Shown here: positions 16,904 through 28,603 of the stretch, piece after piece
How positions within the stretch are numbered: the first letter of the stretch is position 1
Layout: the number at the start of each line of letters is the position of its first letter
NCBI RefSeq assembly: GCF_003602095.1
Contig: NZ_RAHH01000014.1
Coordinates: 1 to 64,000, forward strand
Direction: 5' to 3'
DNA from: Rahnella woolbedingensis
Lineage (GTDB): Bacteria > Pseudomonadota > Gammaproteobacteria > Enterobacterales > Enterobacteriaceae
DNA length: 64,000 bases
The notes under the pieces: generated by a model
Seen by the model: only the letters and a program-made list of their open reading frames with translations
Databases searched by the model: none
What the model was told of the DNA's origin: nothing
Translations under genes and position numbers: made by a program

Positions 16904-17728
16904 ATGGCAACGCAACCCATCATCAAACTTCACGATGGCAATCTGATGCCCCAGTTAGGCCTTGGCGTATGGAAAGCCAGTAATCAGGAAGCCACCAGCG
17001 CGGTGAAAACGGCGATTGAAACCGGTTATCGTCACATTGATACCGCCGCCATCTACAAGAATGAGGAAGGCGTCGGCGAGGCGATTGCTGCCAATCTGGT
17101 GCCTCGCGAAGAGCTGTTTATCACCACCAAATTGTGGAACGACGATCAGTTAAACGCCCCACAGGCGCTGGAAACCAGCCTTAAAAAGCTGAGAACCGAT
17201 TATGTCGACCTGTATCTGATCCACTGGCCACAGCCGGCTCAGGGGCATTATGTGGAAGCCTGGAAAGCCCTGCTGAAACTGAAAGAAGAAGGTCTGGCGA
17301 AAAGCATCGGAGTATGTAATTTCCCGCTGCAACATTTGCAGAAGCTGAAAGATGAAACCGGTATTTTCCCGGTGGTGAATCAGATTGAGCTTCATCCGCT
17401 GATGCAACAGCGCCAGCTGCATGCATGGAACGCCACGCACACCATTGCGACCGAATCCTGGAGCCCGCTGGCACAGGGCGGTGAAGGCGTATTTGATCAG
17501 CCGCTGATCCAGAAACTGGCCGAGAAATACGACAAGACGCCGGCGCAGATTGTCATCCGCTGGCACCTGGATAACGGCCTGATTGTTATCCCGAAATCGG
17601 TGACGCCAAAACGCATCCGCGAAAACTTCAACGTGTTTGATTTCAAACTGGAAAAAGAAGAACTGGCGGAAGTCACCAAGCTGGATAAAGAGCACCGTCT
17701 GGGCCCGGATCCGGAAAAGGATCTGTAA
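16904..17728 (+). CDS. dkgA: 2,5-diketo-D-gluconate reductase A (methylglyoxal reductase)
   Basis: A 274-residue aldo-keto reductase with the family tetrad in place: Asp46, Tyr51, Lys76 and His107 (in L-I-H-W-P). The NADPH-binding segment I-P-K-S-V-T-P-K-R-I is near the end. It matches E. coli DkgA closely, including N-Q-I-E-L-H-P-L-M-Q-Q-R-Q-L. The enzyme reduces methylglyoxal and other aldehydes and, in vitro, 2,5-diketogluconate. AAAGGAG lies before the ATG. Together with the upstream Ahr-like dehydrogenase and the regulator YqhC it forms an aldehyde-defence unit. A strong two-way terminator separates it from the convergent ftsP. Confidence 0.95.
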   Translation: MATQPIIKLHDGNLMPQLGLGVWKASNQEATSAVKTAIETGYRHIDTAAIYKNEEGVGEAIAANLVPREELFITTKLWNDDQLNAPQALETSLKKLRTDYVDLYLIHWPQPAQGHYVEAWKALLKLKEEGLAKSIGVCNFPLQHLQKLKDETGIFPVVNQIELHPLMQQRQLHAWNATHTIATESWSPLAQGGEGVFDQPLIQKLAEKYDKTPAQIVIRWHLDNGLIVIPKSVTPKRIRENFNVFDFKLEKEELAEVTKLDKEHRLGPDPEKDL

Positions 17729-17751
17729 AATATTCAGTAACGCCATAAAAC

Positions 17752-17775
17752 AAAAACCCGCCGAGGCGGGTTTTT
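17752..17775. terminator. Two-way terminator between dkgA and ftsP
   Basis: Stem AAAAACCCGCC (17752-17762) and GGCGGGTTTTT (17765-17775) around a two-base loop. T-runs follow on both strands, so it can end both convergent genes. Confidence 0.92.
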
Positions 17776-17792
17776 TATTGCGCGATAACCGC

Positions 17793-19208
17793 TTACATCG
17801 AAGGCTGTACCAGCATATTGGCCGCAGAACCGCGATCGGCCAGTTCCAGCGCGCCACTGCGATAGACGAACGGGAAGTGTTCATAGGAAGGCTGATTGAA
17901 ATACACCAGCAGTTCGACGTCACCGTCCACCCACACCGTGTCTTTGAATCCGGCATCTTCTACCAGCGGCGCGGCGCCATTGACGCTTTTCACCAGGAAG
18001 GAAACGCCTTCAACATGGAACGTCTGCGGCATATCCGCATGCACCGTCCAGCGTTCCCACGTGCCTTGCTGCGCCGTGAGATCGATACGGTTGATGTCCC
18101 ATTGCGCGCCGTTGATCCCCGGCTCACTGTCGCCCAGACGCAGGTCACGGGTGCGGACAACGTTACCAGTAAGGATCTGATCCGCCAGTAAACGCATCGG
18201 CAGATTGTCTGTCACCAGCGGCAGCAGGCCGGTTGGTTTCAGGGTCAGCACGATGGTGGATACCAGAATGCTTGAAGGCTCGAACAGGCCGCGTAGTCTG
18301 TCCATCACGCCCGCCGCTTCACCAGCGGTGATCGACACTTCCTCGCCCTGCGACATATCCACCAGCACTTCACGGCGTTCACCCGGCCCGAGGGAGAGAC
18401 GTTTCACCGTCATCGGCGCAGGCAGGAAACCGAGATCAGAACCGACGACGTGGAACGCGCGGTTATCGGTCATGCTCAGTTCGTAGCGACGCGCATTGGA
18501 GGCATTCAGTAAACGCAGACGAACCCAGCCGCGCGAAACCTCAACGAACGGGCTCTGAACACCGTTCACCAGCATGGTATCGCCAAAGAATCCGCCGGAA
18601 GCCGGGGTGTCGTATTGCGGTACGCCGAACCCGTCCAGACGCTTGTCCTGAATGATAATCGGGAAGTCATCCACGCCGTAGTGATTCGGTAGCGGCAGAT
18701 TCTTGCTGACTTCATCCTCAACAATCCACATCCCCGCCAAGCCGTTATAGACGTGCGGTGCCATGCGGTTTGGCGTGTTTGCGTGATACCAGCAGGTGGC
18801 TGCGGCCTGTCGGATAGGCAATACCGGGGACCAGTCAACGCCCGGCTGCATCAGACGTGCTGCGCCGCCGGTTAAAGTGCCCGGTTCAAGCAGTCCGCTG
18901 ACGGTCATAGAAACAGGTTCGGCCAGACGGTTGCTGTAAATCAGTTTGACGTCATCACCGCTGTGTACTTTGACCGTCGGGCCAAGATACATGCCATTAA
19001 TGCCCCAGACCGGCGCTTTTGCACCGCCCAGGAATGACCAGTGAGCAGCCTGCAAAGTCAGAAACAGCGGTTGTCCGCGACGCGATTCGAGCAGCGGCGG
19101 AACAGGCAATGCGGGTTGCGAACCGCTCGCTTCTGCTTTTAATGGCAGAGCACCTGCGGCAAGAGCCACGCCGGAGGCTTGCAGGAACGAGCGACGACTG
19201 AGTGACAT
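17793..19208 (-). CDS. ftsP: Cell division protein FtsP (SufI), Tat-exported cupredoxin-like protein
   Basis: A 471-residue protein that starts with a twin-arginine signal peptide (S-R-R-S-F-L-Q, then a weakly hydrophobic run to about residue 27). The ATG at 19208 has GGAGAAG upstream; a 16-residue longer frame would bury the Tat motif and was rejected. The mature part has the three-cupredoxin fold of multicopper oxidases but, like E. coli SufI, lacks the full set of copper ligands (W-Y-H-A-N-T-P-N-R remains from one). SufI protects the divisome under stress and is a standard Tat substrate. plsC lies 75 bases upstream on the same strand, as in E. coli. Confidence 0.94.
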   Translation of the reverse strand: MSLSRRSFLQASGVALAAGALPLKAEASGSQPALPVPPLLESRRGQPLFLTLQAAHWSFLGGAKAPVWGINGMYLGPTVKVHSGDDVKLIYSNRLAEPVSMTVSGLLEPGTLTGGAARLMQPGVDWSPVLPIRQAAATCWYHANTPNRMAPHVYNGLAGMWIVEDEVSKNLPLPNHYGVDDFPIIIQDKRLDGFGVPQYDTPASGGFFGDTMLVNGVQSPFVEVSRGWVRLRLLNASNARRYELSMTDNRAFHVVGSDLGFLPAPMTVKRLSLGPGERREVLVDMSQGEEVSITAGEAAGVMDRLRGLFEPSSILVSTIVLTLKPTGLLPLVTDNLPMRLLADQILTGNVVRTRDLRLGDSEPGINGAQWDINRIDLTAQQGTWERWTVHADMPQTFHVEGVSFLVKSVNGAAPLVEDAGFKDTVWVDGDVELLVYFNQPSYEHFPFVYRSGALELADRGSAANMLVQPSM

Positions 19209-19283
19209 ATCTTCTCCATGAAAACAAAAGTGATGACCCGTCGCCATCAATGGCAACGGGCAGTAATTTACGTGGGATAACTT

Positions 19284-20021
19284 TTATTTTTTTGCAGCAG
19301 CTTCGCGCTGTGCGACTTCGGCATCAAGCTCGGCGATTTTATCCGTCATGATCTGACGGCAATGCTCCGACAATTCACGCAGGCGATCTTTGGTATAACC
19401 GCTGGTGTCGATTGGCGGCAGCATTTCGACAATCACCAGGCCATTTGACCAGCGATTTAACTTCACCTTGTTGCTGGTGTTTGAAACGCAAATCGGCACA
19501 ATCGGCACGCCGGCCGCAATGGCAGCATGGAAAGCGCCGGTTTTAAATGGCATCAGGCCACGGCCGCGGCTGCGAGTCCCTTCAGGGAACATCCAGATCG
19601 ACAGATTTTTTTTCTTAATCTGGGTCACCACCTGAGCAATTGTACCGTGCGCTTTGGCGCGATTATCACGGTCAATCAGCAGGTTGCCCGTCAGCCAGTA
19701 AAGCTGACCAAAGAACGGGATCCAGGCCAGGCTTTTTTTGCCGACGGTCACCGTTCCTGGCATGACAACGGACGACGCCGTCACCATGTCGTAATTGTTC
19801 TGATGGTTGGCAATATAGATACAGTTGCCGTTATTCACTGCTTCGGCAGGAATACGTTTTTCGACGCGAAGCCCAAATACCGGCGCCAGGCGGCCAAACA
19901 ATTTGCCGAAAGTCGACACATGCTTCGGGTTACGCGGACTGAAAAGACAATAAATACAACCAAAAACAGAGACCAGAATCGAGTAAACCACCACGATAAT
20001 CAGACGCAAAATAAATAACAT
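19284..20021 (-). CDS. plsC: 1-acyl-sn-glycerol-3-phosphate acyltransferase PlsC
   Basis: A 245-residue inner-membrane enzyme that adds the second acyl chain to lysophosphatidate to make phosphatidate. It has an N-terminal membrane helix (about residues 1-25), the catalytic N-H-Q-N-N-Y-D box (H-x4-D), the F-P-E-G-T-R-S-R-G acceptor-binding motif and the I-V-P-I-C-V-S block, in the expected order. AGAGGA precedes the ATG. It lies upstream of ftsP on the same strand and follows the parC terminator hairpin, so it starts a two-gene unit. The end is Ala/Lys-rich. Confidence 0.95.
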   Translation of the reverse strand: MLFILRLIIVVVYSILVSVFGCIYCLFSPRNPKHVSTFGKLFGRLAPVFGLRVEKRIPAEAVNNGNCIYIANHQNNYDMVTASSVVMPGTVTVGKKSLAWIPFFGQLYWLTGNLLIDRDNRAKAHGTIAQVVTQIKKKNLSIWMFPEGTRSRGRGLMPFKTGAFHAAIAAGVPIVPICVSNTSNKVKLNRWSNGLVIVEMLPPIDTSGYTKDRLRELSEHCRQIMTDKIAELDAEVAQREAAAKK

Positions 20022-20185
20022 AACATCCTCTTAAAACTACAGCCGAAGCCGGTAAGAAACCTGTGCAGTTTCGCTCCCTGTGAGGTGAACTATTCTCAAG
20101 CCTCATTCAGCAGGGTACAACGGTTTTATTGATACAAATGTAAAATCTTTGCACTGCACAACAGTCTCAGGCCACTGCTTTCCCT

Positions 20186-20217
20186 CAAAAAGAGTTCAGG
20201 GCACAAATGTGCCCTGA
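20186..20217 (-). terminator. Terminator of parC
   Basis: A perfect ten-pair stem TCAGGGCACA (20196-20205) / TGTGCCCTGA (20208-20217) with a two-base loop. On the minus strand it is followed by AACTCTTTTTGAGG, a short T-run. It lies 22 bases after parC. Confidence 0.7.
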
Positions 20218-20239
20218 CTTTAGGAGGTCAACAGCGGTC

Positions 20240-22513
20240 TTATTCTTCGCTGTCACCACCGGTGGTACGTGCAGGCGCGTCGACTTCTACCCGATCGATA
20301 CGTTGCAGACCGCGTGGCAGCAGAGTTCCTTTGCGGCCACGTTCAGCGCGGAATTTCTGCAAATCTTCCGGACGCAGAGCCAGCTTACGTTTACCCACAT
20401 ACAGGATAATCGACGTTTGCGGTGGCAACACCAGCAGCCATTGTAGTTTATCTTCGCCACTTGCTGCCTGAGCAGAAGGGATTGAAACAATTTTGTTACC
20501 TTTGCCCTTCGACAACTGCGGTAAATCGGCCACCGGGAACATCAGCATACGGCCCGCGGCTGTAATCGACAGTAACATATCATCGGCGCCATGAAGCTCC
20601 ATTGGCGCGAAGGCTTTCGCATTTTCCGGCAGAGTGATCATGGCTTTACCGGCACGGTTTCTGGCCACTAAATCGTTGAAGGTACAAACGAAACCATAAC
20701 CGGCATCAGATGCCATCAGTAACTTCTGATCGTCGGCGGCCATCAGCACGTGTTCAATGGTCGCACCCGGCGGCGGCGTCAGTTTACCGGTCAGCGGTTC
20801 ACCCTGACCGCGCGCCGATGGCAGCGTGGTCGGATCGAGCGCATAACTGCGGCCGGTGGAGTCCATAAACACCACCGGCTGATTGCTCTTACCTTTCGCA
20901 GCGGCACGGAAACTGTCACCGGCTTTGTAGCTCAGGCCGGAGGCATCAATGTCATGGCCCTTAGCACTGCGCACCCAGCCAGACTCGGACAACACAATCG
21001 TGACCGGCTCGGACGGAATGAAATCGTGCTCACTCATCGCCTTGGCTTCATCGCGTTCAGTGATCGGCGAACGGCGCTCGTCACCAAAAGATTCGGCATC
21101 AGCCTGAATTTCTTTGCGGATAAGCGTGCTCAGTTTGCGTTCGGACGCCAGCAGCGCCTGCAACTGATCGCGCTCTTTCGCCAGTTCATCCTGCTCACCG
21201 CGAATTTTGGTTTCTTCGAGTTTCGCCAAATGACGTAATTTCAACTCGAGAATAGCTTCAGCCTGAGTATCTGACAGCTCGAAACGCTGCATCAGCACCG
21301 GTTTCGGCTCATCTTCCGTACGGATGATGTGAATGACTTCATCGATATTAAGGAACGCAGTCAGTAGACCTTCGAGGATATGCAGGCGTTTCAGGACTTT
21401 ATCGAGGCGGTAATTCAGACGACGGCGTACGGTATCGCGACGATAAGCCAGCCATTCTGTCAGAATTTCCAGCAGCCCTTTCACCTGCGGACGGTGATCG
21501 AGGCCGATCATATTCATGTTGATGCGGTAGCTGCGTTCCAGATCGGTGGTCGCGAACAGGTGGTTCATCACCTGATCAAGATCGATACGGTTAGAGCGCG
21601 GTACCACCACCAGACGCGTCGGGTTCTCGTGATCGGATTCGTCACGCAGGTCTTCGACCATCGGCAGCTTTTTGGCACGCATCTGGTTGGCAATTTGCTC
21701 CAGCACTTTTGCGCCGGAAACCTGATGAGGTAATGCGGTGATCACCGCACTGCCGTCTTCTTTATGCCAGACCGCACGCATACGCACCGAGCCTTTGCCC
21801 GATTCGTACATTTTGCGGATTTCATTGCGTGGCGTAATGATTTCGGCTTCGGTCGGGAAATCTGGCCCCTGAACGAATTCCAGCAAATCTTCCAGCGAGC
21901 TGTTCGGTTTTTCCAGCAGCGCAACCGCAGCGGCGGCTACTTCACGGATGTTATGTGGCGGAATGTCCGTCGCCATCCCGACCGCAATGCCGGTGGTGCC
22001 GTTGAGCAAAATATTCGGCAGACGCGCAGGCAGCATTTTCGGCTCCTGCATGGTGCCGTCAAAGTTCGGCACATAATCGACCGTCCCCTGCCCTAATTCA
22101 CGTAACAGAACGTCGGCATATTTTGACAGACGCGATTCGGTATAACGCATCGCGGCGAAAGATTTCGGATCATCCGGCGCACCCCAGTTCCCCTGCCCGT
22201 CGACCAGCGGATAGCGGTAAGAGAACGGCTGAGCCATCAGTACCATCGCTTCGTAACAGGCGCTGTCGCCGTGCGGATGGTATTTACCCAGCACGTCACC
22301 GACGGTACGGGCGGATTTTTTGAATTTGGCGTTATTACTCAGGCCGAGCTCGGACATCGCATAAATAATACGGCGCTGTACGGGCTTGAGCCCGTCACCG
22401 ATAAACGGCAGCGCGCGGTCCATGATGACGTACATGGAATAGTTGAGATAGGCGTTCTCAGTAAACGTGTGCAGTGCTAAACGCTCTGTTCCGTCATGAG
22501 TCATTTCGCTCAT
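20240..22513 (-). CDS. parC: DNA topoisomerase IV subunit A
   Basis: A 757-residue type IIA topoisomerase subunit that unlinks replicated chromosomes. The catalytic Tyr is Tyr124 in A-A-M-R-Y-T-E. The quinolone-resistance region reads [10 protein letters not shown] with Ser84 and Glu88, which correspond to Ser80 and Glu84 in E. coli, so no classic ParC resistance change is present. Numbering is shifted by four because the start has extra residues (M-S-E-M-T-H-D-G-T). The C-terminal beta-pinwheel domain is complete and the end is acidic. Its partner parE lies 1.4 kb further on in the + direction, also on the minus strand. Confidence 0.97.
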   Translation of the reverse strand: MSEMTHDGTERLALHTFTENAYLNYSMYVIMDRALPFIGDGLKPVQRRIIYAMSELGLSNNAKFKKSARTVGDVLGKYHPHGDSACYEAMVLMAQPFSYRYPLVDGQGNWGAPDDPKSFAAMRYTESRLSKYADVLLRELGQGTVDYVPNFDGTMQEPKMLPARLPNILLNGTTGIAVGMATDIPPHNIREVAAAAVALLEKPNSSLEDLLEFVQGPDFPTEAEIITPRNEIRKMYESGKGSVRMRAVWHKEDGSAVITALPHQVSGAKVLEQIANQMRAKKLPMVEDLRDESDHENPTRLVVVPRSNRIDLDQVMNHLFATTDLERSYRINMNMIGLDHRPQVKGLLEILTEWLAYRRDTVRRRLNYRLDKVLKRLHILEGLLTAFLNIDEVIHIIRTEDEPKPVLMQRFELSDTQAEAILELKLRHLAKLEETKIRGEQDELAKERDQLQALLASERKLSTLIRKEIQADAESFGDERRSPITERDEAKAMSEHDFIPSEPVTIVLSESGWVRSAKGHDIDASGLSYKAGDSFRAAAKGKSNQPVVFMDSTGRSYALDPTTLPSARGQGEPLTGKLTPPPGATIEHVLMAADDQKLLMASDAGYGFVCTFNDLVARNRAGKAMITLPENAKAFAPMELHGADDMLLSITAAGRMLMFPVADLPQLSKGKGNKIVSIPSAQAASGEDKLQWLLVLPPQTSIILYVGKRKLALRPEDLQKFRAERGRKGTLLPRGLQRIDRVEVDAPARTTGGDSEE

Positions 22514-22837
22514 TGATGTTTAATCCTCAGACCCGTGGCGTTATCGTTTTTGGAAATTAAGGAAGCTTGCACCTGCAGGCGCACACAGGCGGCTTTCGCA
22601 GGGCAATGATGTTCGCGATAGTACATCATCTGCCGTATGGCTGTCACAGTTGCTGTGTTTATGGTTCTTTTTTCAGCCATTTTTCCACAAAAGAAAGATT
22701 AAATTGTCGTGTCGATTCTTCGATTATTGCATCTGAGTCAATAGTCTTGTGCGCTATATCACATTTTTCTGCGGTACAGAGTTAAGTACACTATGTGATA
22801 ACAGCCTGACCACCAGAATTCTATTTAAGGGAAATCC
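22514..22837. promoter_or_regulatory. Divergent parC / mdaB control region with CRP-like site
   Basis: A 324-base gap. TGTGC-GCTATA-TCACA at 22748-22763 matches nine of ten informative CRP positions and lies about 75 bases before mdaB. I see no gene or RNA here and no sure -10/-35 pair. The qseBC genes that adjoin mdaB in E. coli are absent. Confidence 0.45.
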
Positions 22838-23425
22838 ATGAGCAATATCCTGATTATCAATGCCGGCAAAACATTTGCCCACTCTAAAGGCGCGCTGAAT
22901 AACAGCCTGACTGAAGTCGCCACCAGCTTCCTGCGCGACAATGGCCACGACGTGCGTGTGACTGTGCTGGAAGACGGTTACGACGTGCAGACCGAAATCG
23001 AAAGCTATCTGTGGGCGGATGCCATTATTTATCAGCAACCGGGCTGGTGGATGGGGATGCCGTGGACGCTGAAAAAATATGTCGATGAAGTGTTCACTGA
23101 AGGCCACGGTAAACTCTACGCCAGCGATGGTCGTACCCGTTCTGATGACGCGAAAAAATACGGTTCCGGCGGCCTGCTGGAAGGGAAATGCTACATGCTT
23201 TCCGTCACCTGGAATGCCCCGCTGGAAGCGTTCGAAGATAAAGAACAGTTCTTCCACGGCGTCGGCGTTGACGGCGTTTATCTGGCGCAGCATAAAGCCA
23301 ACCAGTTTATCGGCCTTGATACCCTGCCGACCTTTATGTGTAACGACGTGATTAAACAGCCTGATGTGGAAGGTGATTTTGCGCGCTACCGTGCTCACCT
23401 TGAAAATGTATTCGGTCAGGCTTAA
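22838..23425 (+). CDS. mdaB: NADPH:quinone oxidoreductase MdaB
   Basis: A 195-residue flavodoxin-fold FAD enzyme that reduces quinones by two electrons, avoiding semiquinone radicals. It follows E. coli MdaB: the S-N-I-L-I-I-N start, the P-G-W-W-M-G-x-P-W-T-L-K-K-Y segment, the Y-A-S-D-G-R-T-R loop, and the T-W-N-A-P ... F-H-G-V-G-V-D-G-V-Y block that contacts FAD. GGGAAA precedes the ATG. ygiN follows after 30 bases, so the two probably form a quinone-redox operon in the cytoplasm, as in E. coli. Confidence 0.95.
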   Translation: MSNILIINAGKTFAHSKGALNNSLTEVATSFLRDNGHDVRVTVLEDGYDVQTEIESYLWADAIIYQQPGWWMGMPWTLKKYVDEVFTEGHGKLYASDGRTRSDDAKKYGSGGLLEGKCYMLSVTWNAPLEAFEDKEQFFHGVGVDGVYLAQHKANQFIGLDTLPTFMCNDVIKQPDVEGDFARYRAHLENVFGQA

Positions 23426-23455
23426 GGTTGAAGGTCACCCGGGAAAGAGGTTTTT

Positions 23456-23761
23456 ATGATCACTGTTATTGCTGAAATCAAAGTAAAACCAGGCCGCCGC
23501 GATTCGGTTATGGAAAAAATCACCGCCCTGCTGCCGGACGTTCTGGCAGAGAAAGGCTGTCACCGTTATGAGCCTTACGTTGATTTCAGCGGTCAGATCC
23601 CGTGGCGTAAAACGGTACCTGATTCCATCTTTATGCTGGAAGACTGGGAAAGCCTGGCGCATCTAGAAGCGCATCAGCAGGCTGAGCATATGGACAAGCA
23701 CCGCGAAAACATCAAAGCCGACGTGCTGGATGTAGTGATCCATATTATTGAGAAAGCGTGA
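23456..23761 (+). CDS. ygiN: Quinol monooxygenase YgiN
   Basis: A 101-residue antibiotic-biosynthesis-monooxygenase (ABM) domain protein, a ferredoxin-like dimer. It has the pattern I-T-V-I-A-E-I-x-V-K-P-G, then K-G-C-H-x-Y-E/A, and W-E-S-L-A-H-L-E-A-H near the end, matching E. coli YgiN. YgiN oxidises menadiol back to menadione and so can form a redox cycle with MdaB encoded just upstream. AGAGG lies before the ATG. A strong two-way hairpin between ygiN and the convergent parE ends the unit. Confidence 0.93.
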   Translation: MITVIAEIKVKPGRRDSVMEKITALLPDVLAEKGCHRYEPYVDFSGQIPWRKTVPDSIFMLEDWESLAHLEAHQQAEHMDKHRENIKADVLDVVIHIIEKA

Positions 23762-23814
23762 TTTTCTGATTCGTTTCTAAGACATCGATTTTCTAGAAAC
23801 CAAAATTCAGAAAC

Positions 23815-23851
23815 AAAAATGCCGGAGCTGCAAAGCGTCCGGCATTTTTTT
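23815..23851. terminator. Two-way terminator between ygiN and parE
   Basis: Stem ATGCCGGA (23819-23826) / TCCGGCAT (23838-23845), flanked by AAAA on the left and a run of seven T on the right. Confidence 0.9.
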
Positions 23852-23869
23852 ATGGCGACGGTGAAAGGA

Positions 23870-25771
<1,902 letters not shown>

Positions 25772-25880
25772 TTATTCGTGGCTCATAGGTTTGTGGGCTA
25801 ACGATACAGTATTTGGGCGGGAATCAGCACTGGCAGCAAGCAGACGCGATAAATCCGGGGATCAAATCACCCTGACGATG

Positions 25881-26462
25881 TTAGTCTGCGGCCAGTTCAA
25901 GGAAATCTACAATCGGCGAAAAGAAACGCTCAAAGCCGACAAATGCATGATTCCCTTCGGGTTCGACCGTCTGGCGACAGGTGGTGTAATACGCCACAGC
26001 CTGACGGTAATCGAGAGTTTCATCGCCCGTTTGCTGCAGTAACCAGATTAAATCAGGTGACTCCAGCGGTTCAACCTGCATCACTTTCAGGTCATAAACG
26101 TGGCGTGACTCTAACACATATTGCTGGCCGGTGTAGGGGTTCTCGTTTTGTCCGAGGAAGTCGATCAGCAGCTCATACGGCTTCACGGCGGGGTTCACCA
26201 CCACTGCGGGCACGGCAAAACATTGCGACAGCCAGGTGGCGTAATATCCGCCAAGCGAAGAGCCGACAATCCCCAGTTTTTTACCGGCATTCTGGATAAC
26301 CAGCGTTTCCAGCTGCTCAGCCGCGTCCGCCGGATAAGGCGGCAGTTGCGGGATCACCATATCAATATGGGGATAATTGACCGCCAGCCAGTTTTTTAAC
26401 GACGTGGCTTTGGCTGAGTTCGGGGAACTGTTGAATCCGTGCAGGTAAAGTAAGGTGTTCAT
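25881..26462 (-). CDS. yqiA: Esterase YqiA
   Basis: A 193-residue alpha/beta hydrolase. It starts with [11 protein letters not shown], the oxyanion-hole region, and has the nucleophile elbow G-S-S-L-G-G with Ser69. The E. coli enzyme has esterase activity on acyl-CoA and nitrophenyl esters, but its natural substrate is not known. The ATG overlaps the cpdA stop (ATGA at 26459-26462), showing translational coupling. The position before parE is conserved in enterobacteria. The protein is soluble with no signal peptide. Confidence 0.92.
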   Translation of the reverse strand: MNTLLYLHGFNSSPNSAKATSLKNWLAVNYPHIDMVIPQLPPYPADAAEQLETLVIQNAGKKLGIVGSSLGGYYATWLSQCFAVPAVVVNPAVKPYELLIDFLGQNENPYTGQQYVLESRHVYDLKVMQVEPLESPDLIWLLQQTGDETLDYRQAVAYYTTCRQTVEPEGNHAFVGFERFFSPIVDFLELAAD

Positions 26463-27289
26463 TCGTAGCCGTCCGACTCCGTGTCAGGATGAAACTCGCT
26501 GGTTGCCAGACGGAAGACTTCAGTCTCCACACGGCCATCCGGATACAAATCAAGATAGCGCCAGCCCGGCGCAACGGTATCAATCGTAAAATTAGTGCAA
26601 TGCGGTTTGAACTGCACACAGGTTGAGGGCGTCGCATAGAGACGACGGCCATACCAGTCGAGATCCAGTTCCTGATGAATATGTCCGCACAAAAGCGTAT
26701 TCACTTTCGGGTAATTCACCAGCGTGTTCGCCAGCATATGTGCGTTGCGCAGGCTGTGCTGATCCAGCCACGTACAGCCGGAAGGCAACGGGTGATGATG
26801 GAGCATCAGCAACGTAAAACGATCCGGATAACCCTTCAGGCAACGTTCCAGCCACTCCAGCTGATATTCGCTCAGTTCACCGTGCGGCACGCCAAACACC
26901 TGGGTATCGAGCAGAACGACCTGCCAGTGTTGCCCCAGAAGTACGTGCTTGGAAGGGTTGATACCGGCATCGCGCAGCGCATCTACCATCGCTGGCTGAA
27001 AATCATGGTTGCCGGGCAGCCAGACACAAGGAGCGGTGAGCTCACAAATGCCGCGGGCAAACTGATGGTAGGCTTCCAGCGACTGATCCTGAGCCAGGTC
27101 ACCTGTTGCGGCGATGATATCCACTTCACGCTGCTGTGCCTTGATGGCATCCAGCACTGCGCGATAGCTGTTAAACGTATTCACGCCTAACAACGTTTCA
27201 TCTTCGCCGGCAAAGAGATGGGTATCAGTAATCTGTAGAATCCTGACTTTGGCCCCATTCACCAAAGGCAGTGTAAACAGGCTTTCCAA
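26459..27289 (-). CDS. cpdA: 3',5'-cyclic AMP phosphodiesterase CpdA
   Basis: A 276-residue class III cyclic nucleotide phosphodiesterase that hydrolyses cAMP to AMP and so tunes CRP control. All metal-binding motifs are present in order: D-T-H-L, G-D-L-A-Q-D, G-N-H-D, H-H-H-P-L-P and G-H-I-H. The start is a TTG codon at 27289, preceded by AAGGAA; the resulting M-E-S-L start equals E. coli CpdA, which argues that this rare start is real and may keep synthesis low. It follows yqiB by 27 bases and overlaps yqiA by four. Confidence 0.95.
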   Translation of the reverse strand: MESLFTLPLVNGAKVRILQITDTHLFAGEDETLLGVNTFNSYRAVLDAIKAQQREVDIIAATGDLAQDQSLEAYHQFARGICELTAPCVWLPGNHDFQPAMVDALRDAGINPSKHVLLGQHWQVVLLDTQVFGVPHGELSEYQLEWLERCLKGYPDRFTLLMLHHHPLPSGCTWLDQHSLRNAHMLANTLVNYPKVNTLLCGHIHQELDLDWYGRRLYATPSTCVQFKPHCTNFTIDTVAPGWRYLDLYPDGRVETEVFRLATSEFHPDTESDGYE

Positions 27290-27316
27290 ATCGTTTCCTT
27301 TGTTGTTGAAGTCTGT

Positions 27317-27742
27317 CTAACAAACCGGAATTGCCATCGCTCCATGCGCAAGGCAATAACGCAGCCAGTCCGCCAGGAACTGGTTAATTTGATGCTTTTC
27401 ATCACGCTGATGCAACTTTTTATTCGGGTAATCATAGCGTGCTTTGAAGCGAAAAATCTGCTGACTTGCACACACTTCGGCCACCATCGCATCGTGATAC
27501 AGGCGAACGGTGAGCGAAGGCAGGCTCCAGTAACTGACAGCCGGTGCCGTCTGTTTGATTTCCACCAGCGAGGTATAACGCGTTGATTCGAGGATCGTCA
27601 GGCGATACGTGGCGCTACTTACCTGATATGTCACAGTTTCACCGGGCTCGTCGGTGCGTGGCATTAAACGGCGCAATTGTGCAAAGTTAGTTTCGCACAA
27701 TCTCATCATTTCAGGGAAATCAGGGGTATAGCGCTTAATCAT
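27317..27742 (-). CDS. yqiB: DUF1249 protein YqiB
   Basis: A 141-residue soluble protein of the DUF1249 family, close to E. coli YqiB in sequence ([14 protein letters not shown] ... [18 protein letters not shown]). Its function is unknown. I chose the ATG at 27742 because it gives the E. coli-like start and a four-base ATGA overlap with the nudF stop. A GTG at 27754 in the same frame would add four residues. It lies between nudF and cpdA in a tightly packed operon. Confidence 0.88.
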   Translation of the reverse strand: MIKRYTPDFPEMMRLCETNFAQLRRLMPRTDEPGETVTYQVSSATYRLTILESTRYTSLVEIKQTAPAVSYWSLPSLTVRLYHDAMVAEVCASQQIFRFKARYDYPNKKLHQRDEKHQINQFLADWLRYCLAHGAMAIPVC

Positions 27743-28374
27743 TCGTTGGCCCACTCTTTTCTCAGGGATTCATGGTGCAGTTGCAGCCATTGCAGGGCAA
27801 TCACTGACGCCGCATTGTCTATCGCTCCTTCTTCCACCCAGCGGTAGGCCTGTTCGCGGCTCACCACATGTACCCGGATGTCTTCATTCTCTGCTTCCAG
27901 ACCGTGAATTCCTTCTGCCGTTGTGGCATCGACTTCACCGACCATAATAGAAAGGCGCTCACTGGTTCCGCCCGGACTTGCCAGATAATTCAGAGCCGGT
28001 TTGCAGCGCTTCACCACTATGTTCGCTTCTTCGTGTGCTTCGCGGCGGGCGACATCTTCGACTGTCTCGCCCTCTTCAATGATACCGGCGACCATCTCAA
28101 GAAGCCAAGGGGTATCACTGGAATCCAGTGCCGGGATACGGATCTGTTCAATCAGCACCACTTCGTCCCGTTTTGGATCATAAGGTATGAGCACCGCCGC
28201 ATGTCCGCGCTCGAAAACTTCGCGCACAACTTCACCGCTCATTTCCCCATTAAACAGCCGATGGCGAAACCGATATGCAATAATAGAAAAAAAACCTTTA
28301 TATCGCGTCTCACGTGCAATAATTTCTACATCATCTTTGCCGAAAGTAACCGGTGACCGTTTAAATGAAGACAT
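27739..28374 (-). CDS. nudF: ADP-ribose pyrophosphatase NudF, with altered Nudix box
   Basis: A 211-residue Nudix hydrolase that splits ADP-ribose into AMP and ribose 5-phosphate. The ATG at 28374 has AAGGA eight bases upstream and gives the E. coli-like start; a 17-residue longer frame was rejected. The Nudix box runs from Gly97 to Ile119: G-x5-E-x7-R-E-x-x-E-E all match, but the next-to-last position, normally Gly, is Asn118 (R-E-A-H-E-E-A-N-I). The rest, including P-G-G-T-S-E-R, is normal. It heads the operon to parE and is divergent from tolC. Confidence 0.93.
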   Translation of the reverse strand: MSSFKRSPVTFGKDDVEIIARETRYKGFFSIIAYRFRHRLFNGEMSGEVVREVFERGHAAVLIPYDPKRDEVVLIEQIRIPALDSSDTPWLLEMVAGIIEEGETVEDVARREAHEEANIVVKRCKPALNYLASPGGTSERLSIMVGEVDATTAEGIHGLEAENEDIRVHVVSREQAYRWVEEGAIDNAASVIALQWLQLHHESLRKEWANE

Positions 28375-28603
28375 AAAACGTTTCCTTATCCCTCTTAAAG
28401 GTAATTTATCGCCCTTTGAGGTCAATTTGATGAAAATGCGTTAATAATAATCAAGGTTGTTTGTGATAGATTTAGGCTCATTCAGTCGGGAGGGCACGTT
28501 AAGCCAACCAACCCGTTAGCCTGACTCTGCTAGAATCCGCGTCTATTGGTAATTTGACAGCGCCACCATACATAACAACATTGCTGCACAACAAGGAATG
28601 CAA

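Noticed and set aside
17150-17956. Minus-strand 268-codon frame opposite dkgA running into ftsP
   Set aside because: Crosses the two-way terminator and overlaps two sure genes; composition is that of a shadow frame.
20240-22513. Quinolone-resistance change in parC
   Set aside because: The positions equal to E. coli Ser80 and Glu84 are Ser and Glu, the sensitive form.
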